Source: Archivesica marissinica
Taxonomy: Eukaryota; Mollusca; Bivalvia; Venerida; Vesicomyidae
DNA length: 64,000 nucleotides
NCBI GenBank assembly: GCA_014843695.1
Contig: CM026400.1
Location: 48,963,003 to 49,027,002, forward strand
Direction: 5' to 3'
Numbering within the stretch: position 1 is the stretch's first letter; each line of letters starts with the position of its first letter. A model generated the notes under the pieces. The model worked only from the letters and a program-made list of their open reading frames with translations. It was not told the origin of the DNA and did not search any database. The position numbers and the translations under genes are program-made. This document shows positions 12,379-25,210 of this stretch, in pieces.

Positions 12379-14938
12379 GTACAACCGGTCCAAGAGCTAG
12401 GTTACCAGTCCAAGAGCTAACACAACCAGTCCAAGAGTTAGTACAACCAGTCCAAATGCTAACACAACCAGTCCAAAAGCTAACACACCCGGTCCAAGAG
12501 CTAGCAAAACCAGTCCAAGAGCTAGTACAACCACTCCAAGAGCTAGGTTACCAGTCCAAGAGCTAACACAACCGGTCCAAGAGCTAGCACAACCAGTCCA
12601 AGAGCTAGAACAACCGGTCCAAGAGCTAACACAACCAGTCCAAGAGCTAGTACAACCAGTCCAAGAGCTAGCACAACCAGTCCAAGAAAGAGTACAACCA
12701 GTCCAAGAGCTTGTACAACCACTCCAAAAGCTATCAGAACCAGTCGAAAAGCTAGTACAACCAGTCCAAGAGCTAGAACAACCGGACCAAGAGCTAACAC
12801 AACCGATCCAAGAGCTAGCACAACCAGTCCAAGAGCTAGTACAACCAGTCCAATAGCTTGTACAACCACTCCAAAAGCTAGCAGAACCAGTCCAAAAGCT
12901 AGTACAACCAGTCCAAGAGCTCGTACAACCAGTCCAAGAGCTAGTACAACCGGTCCATGAGCTAACACAACCGATCCAAGAGCTAGCACAACCAGTCCAA
13001 GAGCTATTACAACCACTCCAAGAGCTAGGTTACCAGTCCAAGAGCTAAAACAACCAGTCCAAGAGCTAGTACAACCAGTCCAAAAGCTAACACAACCGGT
13101 CCAAGAGCTAGAACAACTAGTCCAAAAGCAAGTACAACCATTCCAAGAGCTAGGCTACCGGTCCAAGAGCTAGCACCAGTCCAAGAGCTAGCACAACCAG
13201 TCCAAGATCTAGTACAACCAGTCCAAGAGCTAGTACAACCACTCCAAGAGCTAGCACCAGTCAAACAGCTAACACAACCGTTCCAAGAGCTAGCACAACC
13301 ATTCCAAGAGCTAGCACAACCGGTCCAAGAGCTAGCACAACCACTCCAAGAGCTAGAACAACCAATCCAAGAGCTAGCACAACCAGTCCAAGAACTAGCA
13401 CCAGTCCAAGAGCTAACACAACCGGCCCAAGAGCTAACACAACCACCCCAAGAGCTAGTACAACAACTCCAAGAGCTAGCACAACCAGTCCAAGAGCTAG
13501 CACAACCACTCCAAGAGCTAGCACAACCAGTCCAAAAGCTAGTACAACCAGTCCAAGAGCTAGTACAACTGGTCAAAGAGCTAACACAGCCGGTCTAAGA
13601 GCTACACAACCAGTCCAAGAGCTAACCCAACCGGTCCAAGAGCTAGCACAAACAGTCCAAGAGCTAGTACAACCACTACAAGAGGTAGGTTACCAGTCGA
13701 AGAGCTAGTACAACCGGTCCAAGAGCTAGGTTACCAGTCCAAGAGCTAACACAACAGTCCAAGAGTTAGTACAACCAGTCCAAATGCTAACACACCCAGT
13801 CCAAAAGCTAACACACCCGGTCCAAGAGCTAGTACAACCACTCCAAGAGCTAGGTTACCAGTCCAAGAGCTAACACAACCGGTCCAAGAGCTAGCACAAC
13901 CAGTCCAAGAGCTAACACAACCGGCCCAAGAGCTAGCACAACCAGTCCAAGAGCTAGAACAACCGGTCCAAGAGCTAGTATAACCAGTCCAAGAGCTAGT
14001 ACAAACGGTCCAAGAGCTAACACAACCAGTCCAAGAGCTAGCACAACCAGTCCAAGAGCTAGCACAACCAGTCCAAGAAAGAGTACAACCAGTCCAAGAG
14101 CTTGTACAACCACTCCAAAAGCTAGCAGAACCAGTCCAAAAGCTAGTACAACCAGTCCAAGAGCTAGTACAACCGTTCCAAGAGCTAACACAACCGATCC
14201 AAGAGCTAGCACAACCAGTCCAAGAGCTAGGACAACCAGTCCAAGAGCTTGTACAACCACTCCAAAAGCTAGCAGAACCAGTCCAAAAGCTAGTACAACC
14301 AGTCCAAGAGCTCGTACAACCAGACCAAGAGCTAGCACAACCAGTCCAAGAGCTAGTACAACCACTCCAAGAGCTAGGTTACCAGTCCAAGAGCTAACAC
14401 AACCAGTCCAAGAGCTAGTACAACCAGTCCAAAAGCTAACACAACCGGTCCAATAGGTGGAACAACCAGTCCAAGAGCTAGTACAACCATTCCAAGAGCT
14501 AAGCTACCGGTCCAAGAGCTAGCACCAGTCCAAGAGCTAGCACAACCAGTCCAAGATCTAGTACAACCAGTCCAAGAGCTAGTACAACCACTCCAAGAGC
14601 TAGCACCAGTCAAAGAGCTAACACAACCGTTCCAAGAGCTAGCACAACCAGTCCAAGAGCTAGCACAACTGGTCCAAGAGCTAGCACAACCACTCCAAGA
14701 GCTAGAACAACCAATCCAAGAGCTAGCACAACCAGTCCAAGAACTAGCACCAGTCCAAGAGCTAACACAACCGGCCCAAGAGCTAACACAACCACCCCAA
14801 GAGCTAGTACAACAACTCCAAGAGCTAGCACAACCAGTCCAAGAACTAGCACAACCACTCCAAGAGCTAGCACAACCAGTCCAAAAGCTAGTACAACCAG
14901 TCCAAGAGCTAGTACAACCAGTCCAAGAGCTAGTACAA
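12379..14938 (+). repeat. Segmental duplication inside array A, copy 2 (partner 2886-5403)
   Basis: Right-hand partner of the 2.5-kb duplicated block. It retains two monomers near 13565-13606 (ACTGGTCAAAGAG then CAGCCGGTCTAAGAG) that the left copy lacks. A third, partial and rearranged copy follows at about 15060-15960. Confidence 0.85.
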
Positions 14939-16267
14939 CCGGTCCAAGAGCTAGGTTACCAGTCCAAGAGCTAACACAACCAGTCCAAGAGTTAGTACAA
15001 CCAGTCCAAATGCTAACACAACCAGTCCAAAAGCTAACACACCCGGTCCAAGAGCTAGCAAAACCAGTCCAAGAGCTAGTACAACCACTCCAAGAGCTAG
15101 GTTACCAGTCCAAGAGCTAACACAACCGGTCCAAGAGCTAGCACAACCAGTCCAAGAGCTAGAACAACCGGTCCAAGAGCTAACACAACCAGTCCAAGAG
15201 CTAGTACAACCAGTCCAAGAGCTAGCACAACCAGTCCAAGAAAGAGTACAACCAGTCCAAGAGCTTGTACAACCACTCCAAAAGCTATCAGAACCAGTCC
15301 AAAAGCTAGTACAACCAGTCCAAGAGCTAGTACAACCGGACCAAGAGCTAACACAACCGTCCAAGAGCTAGCACAACCAGTCCAAGAGCTAGTACAACCA
15401 GTCCAATAGCTTGTACAACCACTCCAAAAGCTAGCAGAACCAGTCCAAAAGCTAGTACAACCAGTCCAAGAGCTAGTACAACCAGTCCAAGAGCTAGTAC
15501 AACCGGTCCATGAGCTAACACAACCAATCCAAGAGCTAGCACAACCAGTCCAAGAGCTATTACAACCACTCCAAGAGCTAGGTTACCAGTCCAAGAGCTA
15601 ACACAACCAGTCCAAGAGCTAGTACAACCAGTCCAAAAGCTAACACAACCGGTCCAAGAGCTAGAACAACTAGTCCAAAAGCAAGTACAACCATTCCAAG
15701 AGCTAGGCTACCGGTCCAAGAGCTAGCACCAGTCCAAGAGCTAGCACAACCAGTCCAAGATCTAGTACAACCAGTCCAAGAGCTAGTACAACCACTCCAA
15801 GAGCTAGCACCAGTCAAACAGCTAACACAACCGTTCCAAGAGCTAGCACAACCATTCCAAGAGCTAGCACAACCGGTCCAAGAGCTAGCACAACCACTCC
15901 AAGAGCTAGAACAACCAATCCAAGAGCTAGCACACCCAGTCCAAGAACTAGCACAACCAGTCCAAGAGCTAGAACAACCAATCCAAGAGCTAGCACAACC
16001 AGTCCAAGAACTAGCACCAGTCCAAGAGCTAACACAACCAGTCCAAGAGCTAGTACAACCAGTCCAAATGCTAACACAACCAGTCCAAAAGCTAACACAA
16101 CCGGTCCAAGAGCTAGCAAAACCAGTCCAAGAGCTAGTACAACCACTCCAAGAGCTAGGTTACCAGTCCAAGAGCTAACACAACCGGTCCAAGAGCTAGC
16201 ACAACCAGTCCAAGAGCTAACACAACCGTTCCAAGAGCTAGCACAACCATTCCAAGAGCTAGCACAA

Positions 16268-17267
16268 NNNNNNNNNNNNNNNNNNNNNNNNNNNNNNNNN
16301 NNNNNNNNNNNNNNNNNNNNNNNNNNNNNNNNNNNNNNNNNNNNNNNNNNNNNNNNNNNNNNNNNNNNNNNNNNNNNNNNNNNNNNNNNNNNNNNNNNNN
16401 NNNNNNNNNNNNNNNNNNNNNNNNNNNNNNNNNNNNNNNNNNNNNNNNNNNNNNNNNNNNNNNNNNNNNNNNNNNNNNNNNNNNNNNNNNNNNNNNNNNN
16501 NNNNNNNNNNNNNNNNNNNNNNNNNNNNNNNNNNNNNNNNNNNNNNNNNNNNNNNNNNNNNNNNNNNNNNNNNNNNNNNNNNNNNNNNNNNNNNNNNNNN
16601 NNNNNNNNNNNNNNNNNNNNNNNNNNNNNNNNNNNNNNNNNNNNNNNNNNNNNNNNNNNNNNNNNNNNNNNNNNNNNNNNNNNNNNNNNNNNNNNNNNNN
16701 NNNNNNNNNNNNNNNNNNNNNNNNNNNNNNNNNNNNNNNNNNNNNNNNNNNNNNNNNNNNNNNNNNNNNNNNNNNNNNNNNNNNNNNNNNNNNNNNNNNN
16801 NNNNNNNNNNNNNNNNNNNNNNNNNNNNNNNNNNNNNNNNNNNNNNNNNNNNNNNNNNNNNNNNNNNNNNNNNNNNNNNNNNNNNNNNNNNNNNNNNNNN
16901 NNNNNNNNNNNNNNNNNNNNNNNNNNNNNNNNNNNNNNNNNNNNNNNNNNNNNNNNNNNNNNNNNNNNNNNNNNNNNNNNNNNNNNNNNNNNNNNNNNNN
17001 NNNNNNNNNNNNNNNNNNNNNNNNNNNNNNNNNNNNNNNNNNNNNNNNNNNNNNNNNNNNNNNNNNNNNNNNNNNNNNNNNNNNNNNNNNNNNNNNNNNN
17101 NNNNNNNNNNNNNNNNNNNNNNNNNNNNNNNNNNNNNNNNNNNNNNNNNNNNNNNNNNNNNNNNNNNNNNNNNNNNNNNNNNNNNNNNNNNNNNNNNNNN
17201 NNNNNNNNNNNNNNNNNNNNNNNNNNNNNNNNNNNNNNNNNNNNNNNNNNNNNNNNNNNNNNNNNNN
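16268..17267. other. Assembly gap, exactly 1,000 N
   Basis: An uninterrupted run of N with a round length, the usual sign of a placeholder of unknown true size. The 21-bp satellite reads in opposite orientations on its two sides, so the join is not supported by the sequence itself. Confidence 0.99.
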
Positions 17268-19609
17268 TAGCTCTTGGAGGGGTTGTACTAGCTCTTGGAC
17301 TGGTTGTACTAGCTCTTGGAGTGGTTATGCTAGCTCTTGAACTGGTTGTGCTAGCTCTTTTAGTGGTTGTGTTAGCTCTTGAACTGGTTGTGCTAGCTCT
17401 TTTATTGGTTGTGTTAGCTCTTGGACTGGTTGTGTTAGCTCTTGGACTTGTTTTACTAGCTCTTGGACTGGTTTTGATAGCTCTTGGGCCGGTTATGTTA
17501 GCTCTTTTAGTGGTTGTCTAGCTCTTTGAGTGGTTGTACTAGCTCTTGGACTGGTTGTGCTAGCTCTTGTGTGGTTTTGTTAGCTCTTGGACTGTTTATG
17601 TTAGCTCTTGGACTTGTTTTACTACGTCATGGTCTGGTTGTGCTAGCTCTAGGAGTGGTTGTGCTAGCTCTTGGGGCGGTTCTGTTAGCTCTTGGACTGG
17701 TTGTTCTAGCTCTTGGACTGGTTGTGCTAGCTCTATGACCGGTTGTGCTAGCTCTTAGACTGGTTGTGCTAGCTCTTGGACCGGTTGTGTTAGCTCTTTG
17801 ACTGGTGCTAGCTCTTGGAGTGGTTGTACTACCTCTTGGACTTGTTGTACTAGCTCTTGGACTGGTTGTGCTAGCTCTTGGACTGGTGCTAGCTCTTGGA
17901 CTTGTAACCTAGCTCTTGGAGTGGTTGTACTAGCTCTTGGACTGGTAACCTAGCTCTTGGAGTGGTTGTACTAGCTCTTGGGCTGGTTGTGCTAGCTCTT
18001 GGAGCGGTTGTATTAGCTTTTGGACTGGTTGTAATAGCTCTTGGACTGGTTGTGTTAGCTCTTGGACTGGTAACCTAGCTCTTGGAGTGGTTGTACTAGC
18101 TCTTGTACTGGTTGTGCTAGCTCTTAGACCGGTTGTATTAGCTCTTTGACCGGTTGTACTAGCTATTGGACTGGTTGTACTAGCTCTTGGACTGGTTGTA
18201 CTAGCTTTTGGACTGGTTGTGCTAGCTCTTGGAGTGGTTGTGCTAGCTCTTGGACTGGCTGGTTGTACTAGCTCTTGGACCGGTTGTACTAGATCTTGTA
18301 CTGGTTGTACTAGCTCTTGGACTGGTTGTACTAGTTCTTGGACTGGTTGTGCTAGTTCTTGGACTGGTTGTGCTAGCTCTTGTACTGGTTAAACTAGCTC
18401 TTGGACCGGTTGTTCTAGCTCTTGGACTGGTTGTACTAGCTCTTGGACCGGTAACCTAGCTCTTGGGCCGGTTGTATTAGCTCTTGGACTGGTTGTGCTA
18501 GCTCTTCAACCGGTTGTGTTAGCTCTTTGACTGGTGCTAGCTCTTGGAGTGGTTGTACTAGCTCTTGGACTGGTTGTACTAGCTCTTGGACTGGTGCTAG
18601 CTCTGGACGGTAACCTAGCTCTTGGAGTGGTTGTACTAGCTCTTGGACTGGTTGTGCTAGCTCTTGGACTGGTTGTGATAGCTCTTGGGCCGGTTGTGTT
18701 AGCTCTTGGACCGGTTGTACTAGCTCTTGGACTGGTTGTACTAGCTCTTGGACTGGACTGGTTGTACTAGCTCTTGGTGTGGTTGTACTAGCTCTTGGAC
18801 TAGTTGTACTAGCTCTTGGAGTGGTTGTACTAGCTCTTGGACTGGTTGTGCTAGCTCTTGGAGTAGTTGGGCTAGCTCTTGGACTGGTTTTACTAGCTCT
18901 TGGTCTGGACTGGTTGTACTAGCTCTTGGACTGGTTGTACTAGATCTTGGAGTGGTTGTTCTAGCTCTTGGACTGGTTGTACTAGCTCTTGGAGTGGTTG
19001 TACTAGCTCTTGGACTGGTTGTACTAGCTCTTGGAGTGGTTGTGCTAGCTCTTGAACTGGTTGTGCTAGCTCTTTTAGTGGTTGTGTTAGCTCTTGAACT
19101 GGTTGTGCTAGCTCTTTTAGTGGTTGTGTTAGCTCTTGGACTGGTTGTGTTAGCTCTTGGACCTGTTAGCTCTTGGACTGGTTGTGATAGCTCTTGGGCC
19201 GGTTGTGTTAGGTCTTGGAGTGGTTGTACTAGCTCTTGGAGTGGTTGTACTAGCTCTTGGACTGGTTGTGATAGCTCTTGGGCCGGTTATGTTAGCTCTT
19301 GGAGTGGTTGTACTAGCTCTTGGAGTGGTTGTACTAGCTCTTGGACTGGTTGTGCTAGCTCTTTGAGTGGTTGTGTTAGCTCTTGGACTGGTTGTGTTAG
19401 CTCTTGGACTTGTTGTACTAGCTCATGGTCTGGTTGTGCTAGCTCTAGGAGTGGTTGTGCTAGCTCTTGGGGCCGGTTCTGTTAGCTCTTGGACTGGTGC
19501 TAGTTCTTGGACTGGTTGTGCTAGCTCTTGGACTGGTTGTTCTAGCTCTTGGACTGGTTGTGCTAGCTCTTGGACCGGTTGTGCTAGCTCTGGGACTGGT
19601 TGTGCTAGC

Positions 19610-21884
19610 TCTTGGACCGGTTGTATTAGCTCTTTGACTGGTGCTAGCTCTTGGAGTGTTTGTACTATCTCTTGGACTTGTTGTACTAGGTCTTGGACTG
19701 GTTGTGCTAGCTCTTGGACTAGTGCTAGCTCTTGGACTGGTAACCTAGCTCTTGGATTGGTTGTACTAGCTTTTGGACTGGTAACCTAGCTCTTGGAGTG
19801 GTTGTACTAGCTCTTGTACTGGTTGTGCTAGCTCTTAGACCGGTTGTGTTAGCTCTTGGACCGGTTGTACTAGCTCTTGGACTGGTTGTGCTAGCTCTTG
19901 GACCGGTTGTGTTAGCTCTTTGACTGGTGCTAGCTCTTGGAGTGGTTGTACTACCTCTTGGACTTGTTGTACTAGCTCTTGGACTGGTTGTGCTAGCTCT
20001 TGGACTGGTGCTAGCTCTTGGAATGGTAAACTAGCTCTTGGAGTGGTTGTACTAGCTCTTGGACTGGTAACCTAGCTCTTGGAGTGGTTGTACTAGCTCT
20101 TGGACTGGTTGTGCTAGCTCTTGGACCGGTTGTGTTAGCTTTTGGACCGGTTGTAATATCTCTTGGACTGATTGTGTTAGCTCTTGGACTGGTAACCTAG
20201 CTCTTGGAGTGGTTGTACTAGCTCTTGTACTGGTTGTGCTAGCTCTTAGACCGGTTGTGTTAGCTCTTTGACCGGATGTACTAGCTCTTGGACTGGTTGT
20301 ACTAGCTCTTGGACTGGTCGTACTAGCTTTTGGACTGGTTGTGCTAGCTCTTGGAGTGTTTGTGCTAGCTCTTGGACTGGACTGGTTGTACTAGCTCTTG
20401 GACCGGTTGTACTAGCTCATGTACTGGTTGTACTAGCTCTTGGACTGGTTGTACTAGTTCTTGGACTGGTTGTGCTAGTTCTTGGACTGGTTGTGCTAGC
20501 TCTTGTACTGGTTAAACTAGCTCTTGGACCGGTTGTACTAGCTCTTGGACTTGTTGTACTAGCTCTTGGACCGGTAACCTAGCTCTTGGGCCGGTTGTGT
20601 TAGCTCTTGGACTGGTTGTGCTAGCTCTTCAACTGGTTGTGGTAGCTCTTTGACTGGTGCTAGCTCTTGGAGTGGTTGTACTAGCTCTTGGACTGGTTGT
20701 ACTAGCTCTTGGACTGGTGCTAGCTCTTGGACAGGTAACCTAGCTCTTGGAGTGGTTGTACTAGCTCTTGGACTGGTTGTGCTAGCTCTTGGACTGGTTG
20801 TGATAGCTCTTGGGCCGGTTGTGTTAGCTCTTGGACCGGTTGTACTAGCTCTTGGACTGGTTGATCTAGCTCTTGGACTGGACTGGTTGTACTAGCTCTT
20901 GGTGTGGTTGTACTATCTCTTGGACTAGTTGTACTAACTCTTGGAGTGGTTGTACTAGCTCTTGGACTGGTTGTTCTAGCTCTTGGAGTAGTTGGGCTAG
21001 CTCTTGGACTGGTTTTACTAGCTCTAGGTCTGGACTGGTTGTACTAGCTCTTGGACTGGTTGTACTAGCTCTTGGAGTGGTTGTGCTAGCTCTTGGACTG
21101 GTTGTACTAGCTCTTGGAGTGGGTGTACTAGCTCTTGGACTGGTTGTACTAGCTCTTGGAGTGGTTGTGCTAGCTCTTTTAGTGGTTGTGTTAGCTCTTG
21201 AACTGGTTGTGTTAGCTGTTTTAGTGGTTGTGTTAGCTCTTGGACTGGTTGTGTTAGCTCTTGGACTTGTTCTACTAGCTCTTGGACTGGTTGTGATAGC
21301 TCTTGGGCCGGTTATGTTAGGTCTTGGAGTGGTTGTACTAGCTCTTGAAGTGGGTGTACTAGCTCTTGGACTGGTTGTGCTAGCTCTTGGAGTGGTTGTG
21401 TTAGCTCTTGGACTGGTAACCTAGCTCTTGGAGTGGTTGTACTAGCTCTTGTACTGGTTGATCTAGCTCTTAGTCCGGTTGTGTTAGCTCTTGGACCGGT
21501 TGTACTAGCTCTTGGACTGGTTGTACTAGCTCTTGGACTGGTCGTACTAGCTTTTGGACTGGTTGTGCTAGCTCTTGGAGTGGTTGTGCTAGCTCTTGGA
21601 CTGGTTGTGCTAGCTCTTGGAGTTGTTGTACTAGCTCTTGGGGTGGTTGTGTTAGCTCTTGGGCCGGTTGTGTTAGCTCTTGGACTGTTTGTGCTAGCTC
21701 TTGTACCGGTTGTGTTAGCTCTTGGATTGGTTGTGCTAGCTCTTGGACCGGATTTGCTAGCTCTTGGACTGGTTTTGCTAGCTCTTGGAACGGTTGTGTT
21801 AGCTCTTTGACTGGTGCTAGCTCTTGGAGTGGTTGTACTAGCTCTTGGACTGGTTGTACTAGATCTTGGACTGGTTGTGCTAGC
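19610..21884 (-). repeat. Segmental duplication in array B, copy 1 (partner 29150-31412)
   Basis: About 2.25 kb of ordered variant monomers matches 29150-31412 at an offset of 9528 bp, for example ATGGTAAACT at 20023 and 29551. Conceptual translations at 20268-20582 and 29796-30110 are identical. Homology ends near GTACTAGATCTTGG, after which this copy reads CTTCAACCGG and the partner CTTGGTGG. Part of the block is also present locally: the TGATAGCTCTTGGGCC marker occurs at 18676, 20801 and 22060, so older copies lie on both sides. Confidence 0.88.
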
Positions 21885-24189
21885 TCTTCAACCGGTTGTG
21901 GTAGCTCTTTGACTGGTGCTAGCTCTTGGTGTGGTTGTACTAGCTCTTGGACTGGTTGTACTAGCTCTTGGACTGGTGCTAGCTCTTGGACTGGTAACCT
22001 AGCTCTTGGAGTGGTTGTACTAGCTCTTGGACTGGTTGTGCTAGCTCTTGGACTGGTTGTGATAGCTCTTGGGCCGGTTGTGTTAGCTCTTGGACCGGTT
22101 GTACTAGCTCTTGGACTGGTTGATCTAGCTCTTGGACTGGTGGTTGTACTAGCTCTTGGTGTGGTTGTACTATCTCTTGGACTAGTTGTACTAACTCTTG
22201 GAGTGGTTGTACTAGCTCTTGGACTGGTTGTTCTAGCTCTTGGAGTAGTTGGGCTAGCTCTTGGACTGGTTTACTAGCTCTTGGTTGGACTGGTTGTACT
22301 AGCTCTTGGACTGGTTGTACTAGCTCTTGGAGTGGTTGTGCTAGCTCTTGGACTGGTTGTACTAGCTCTTGGAGTGGTTGTACTAGCTCTTGGACTGGTT
22401 GTACTAGCTCTTGGAGTGGTTGTGCTAGCTCTTTTAGTGGTTGTGTTAGCTCTTGGACTGGTTGTGCTAGCTGTTTTAGTGGTTGTGTTAGCTCTTGGAC
22501 TGGTTGTGTTAGCTCTTGGACTGGTTGTACTAGCTCTTGGACTGGTTGTGCTAGCTCTTGGACCGGTTGTGTTAGCTCTTGGAGTGGTTGTACTAGCTCT
22601 TGGAGTGGTTGTACTAGCTCTTGGACTGGTTGTGCTAGCTCTTGGAGTGGTTGTGTTAGCTCTTGGACTGGTAACCTAGCTCTTGGAGTGGTTGTACTAG
22701 CTCTTGTACTGGTTGTTCTAGCTCTTAGTCCGGTTGTGTTAGCTCTTGGACCGGTTGTACTAGCTCTTGGACTGGTTGTACTAGCTCTTGGACTGGTGTA
22801 CTAGCTTTTGGACTGGTTGTGCTAGCTCTTGGAGTGGTTGTGCTAGCTCTTGGACTGGTTGTGCTAGCTCTTGGAGTTGTTGTACTAGCTCTTGGGGTGG
22901 TTGTGTTAGCTCTTGGGCCGGTTGTGTTAGCTCTTGGACTGTTTGTGCTAGCTCTTGTACCGGATTTGCTAGCTCTTGGACTGGTTGTGCTAGCTCTTGG
23001 AACGGTTGTGTTAGCTCTTTGACTGGTGCTAGCTCTTGGAGTGGTTGTACTAGCTCTTGGACTGGTTGTACTAGCTCTTGGACTGGTTGTGCTAGCTCTT
23101 GGACTGGTGCTAGCTCTTGGACCGGTAGCCTAGCTCTTGGAGTGGTTGTACTAGCTCTTGGACTGGTTGTTCTAGCTCTTGGACCGGTTGTGTTAGCTCT
23201 TGGACTGGTTGTACTAGCTCTTGGACTGGTTGTGTTAGCTCTTGGACTGGTAACCTAGCTCTTGGAGTGGTTGTACTAGCTCTTGGACTGGTTGTGCTAG
23301 CTCTTGGATCGGTTGTGTTAGCTCTTGGAACGGTTGTACTAGCTCTTGGACTGGTTGTACTAGCTCTTGGACTGGTTGTACTAGCTTTTGGACTGGTTCT
23401 GCTAGCTTTTGGAGTGGTTGTACTAGCTCTTGGACTGGTTGTACTATTTCTTGGACTGGTTGTACTAGCTCTTGGACTGGTTGTACTAGCTCTTGGACCG
23501 GTTGTGTTAGCTCTTGGACTGGTTGTGCTAGCTCTTGGAGTGGTTGTACTAGCTCTTGGAGTGGTTGTGCTAGCTCTTGGACTGGTTGCACTAGCTCTTG
23601 GACCGGTTGTACTAGCTCTTGGACTGGTTGTACTAGCTCTTGGACGGGTAACCTAGCTCTTGTATTGGTTGTACTAGCTCTTGGACTGGTAACCTAGTTC
23701 TTGGAGTGGTTGTACTAGCTCTTGGACTGGTTGTGCTAGCTCTTGGACCGGTTGTGTTAGCTTTTGGACTGGTTGTGTTAGCTCTTGGACTGGTTGTACT
23801 AGCTTTTGGACTGGTTGTGTTAGCTCTTGGACTGGTAACCTAGCTCTTGGAGTGGATGTACTAGCTCTTGGACTGGTTGTACTAGCTCTTGGACCGGTTG
23901 TGCTAGCTCTTGGACCGGTTGTACTAGCTCTTGGACTGGTTGCACTAGCTCTTGGACTGGTTGTACTAGCTCTTGAACTGGTTGTGCTAGCTCTTGGAGT
24001 GGTTGTACTTGCTCTTGGAGTGGTTGTACTAGCTCTTGGACTGGTTGTACTAGCTCTTGGACCGGTTGTACTAGTTCTTGGACTGGTTGTGCTAGCTCTT
24101 GGACTGGTTGTACTAGCTCTTGGACTGGTTGTACTAGCTCTTGGACTGGTTGTACTAGCTCTTGGACCGGTTGTACTAGTTCTTGGACT

Positions 24190-25210
24190 GGTTGTGCTAG
24201 CTCTTGGAACGGTTGTACAAGCTCTTGGACTGGTTGTACTATTTCTTGGACTGGTTGTGCTAGCTCTTGGACTGTTGTGCTAGCTCTTGGACCGGTTGTG
24301 CTAGCTCTTGGACTGGTTGTTCTAGCTCTTGGAACGGTTGTGTTAGCTCTTTGACTGGTGCTAGCTCTTGGAGTGGTTGTACTAGCTCTTGGACTGGTTG
24401 TGCTAGCTCTTGGACCGGTTGTGTTAGCTCTTGGACTGGTTGTGCTAGCTCTTAGACCGGTTGTGTTAGCTCTTTGACCGGTTGTACTAGCTCTTTGGCT
24501 GGTTGTACTAGCTTTTGGACTGGTTTTGCTAGCTCTTGGAGTGGTTGTGCTAGCTCTTGGACTGGTTGTGCTAGCTCTTGGAGTTGTTGTACTAGCTCTT
24601 GGGGTGGTTGTGTTAGCTCTTGGGCGGTTGTGTTAGCTCTTGGACTGGTGCTAGTTCTTGGACTGGTTGTGCTAGCTCTTGGATTGGTTGTGCTAGCTCT
24701 TGGACCGGTTGTGCTAGCTCTTGGACTGGTTTTGCTAGCTCTTGGAACGGTTTTGTTAGCTCTTTGACTGGTGCTAGCTCTTGGAGTGGTTGTACTAGCT
24801 CTTGGACTGGTTGTGCTAGCTCTTGGACTGGTGCTAGCTCTTGGACCGGTAGCCTAGCTCTTGGAGTGGTTGTACTAGCTCTTGGACTGGTTGTTCTAGC
24901 TCTTGGACCGGTTGTGTTAGCTTTTGGACTGGTTGTACTAGCTCTTGGACTGGTTGTGTTAGCTCTTGGACTGGTAACCTAGCTCTTGGAGTGGTTGTAC
25001 TAGCTCTTGGACTGGTTGTGCTAGCTCTTGGATCGGTTGTGTTAGCTCTTGGAACGGTTGTACTAGCTCTTGGACTGGTTGTACTAGCTCTTGGACTGGT
25101 TGTACTAGCTTTTGGACTGGTTATTCTAGCTTTTGGACTGGTTGTGCTAGCTCTTGGAGTGGTTATGCTAGCTCTTGGACTGGTTGTGCTAGCTCTTGGA
25201 GTTGTTGTAC
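24190..25210 (-). repeat. Segmental duplication in array B, copy 1 (partner about 32443-33470)
   Basis: Ordered variants match at an offset of 8253 bp, for example GGAACGGTTGTG at 24331 and 32584. The shared GGGCGGTTGTG deletion near 24622 and 32876 confirms common descent. In the partner an extra stretch of monomers at about 33470-33620 interrupts the match before it resumes. Confidence 0.85.

Larger units (their letters stand above)
1..16267 (+). repeat. 21-bp satellite array, piece A (CCAAGAGCTAG orientation)
   Basis: A continuous tandem array fills this stretch; a typical monomer is 1385-1405. Array length divided by unit length suggests roughly 775 monomers. The core CCAAGAGCTAG is nearly invariant. 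Variation is concentrated at two places: the dinucleotide in ACC-NN-TCC (AG, GG, AC, GA, GT, AT, AA) and the triplet after GCTA (GCA, GTA, ACA). Length variants recur: an 18-bp unit lacking CAA (GCTAGCACCAGTCC) and a 20-bp unit containing GCTAGGTTACCAG. The unit is about 50% GC. Both strands stay open in two frames each because 21 is a multiple of 3, but the 20-bp units shift frame. I see no gene, promoter or RNA gene inside it. It is most simply a non-coding satellite. The left edge lies outside the window and the right edge is a gap. Confidence 0.97.

Noticed and set aside
23235..23591. Minus-strand ORF with PVQELVQ heptads resembling a coiled-coil protein
   Set aside because: It is the other open frame of the same satellite. 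It ends at the ELGYQSKS stop created by a 20-bp monomer, as do all frames of this kind.
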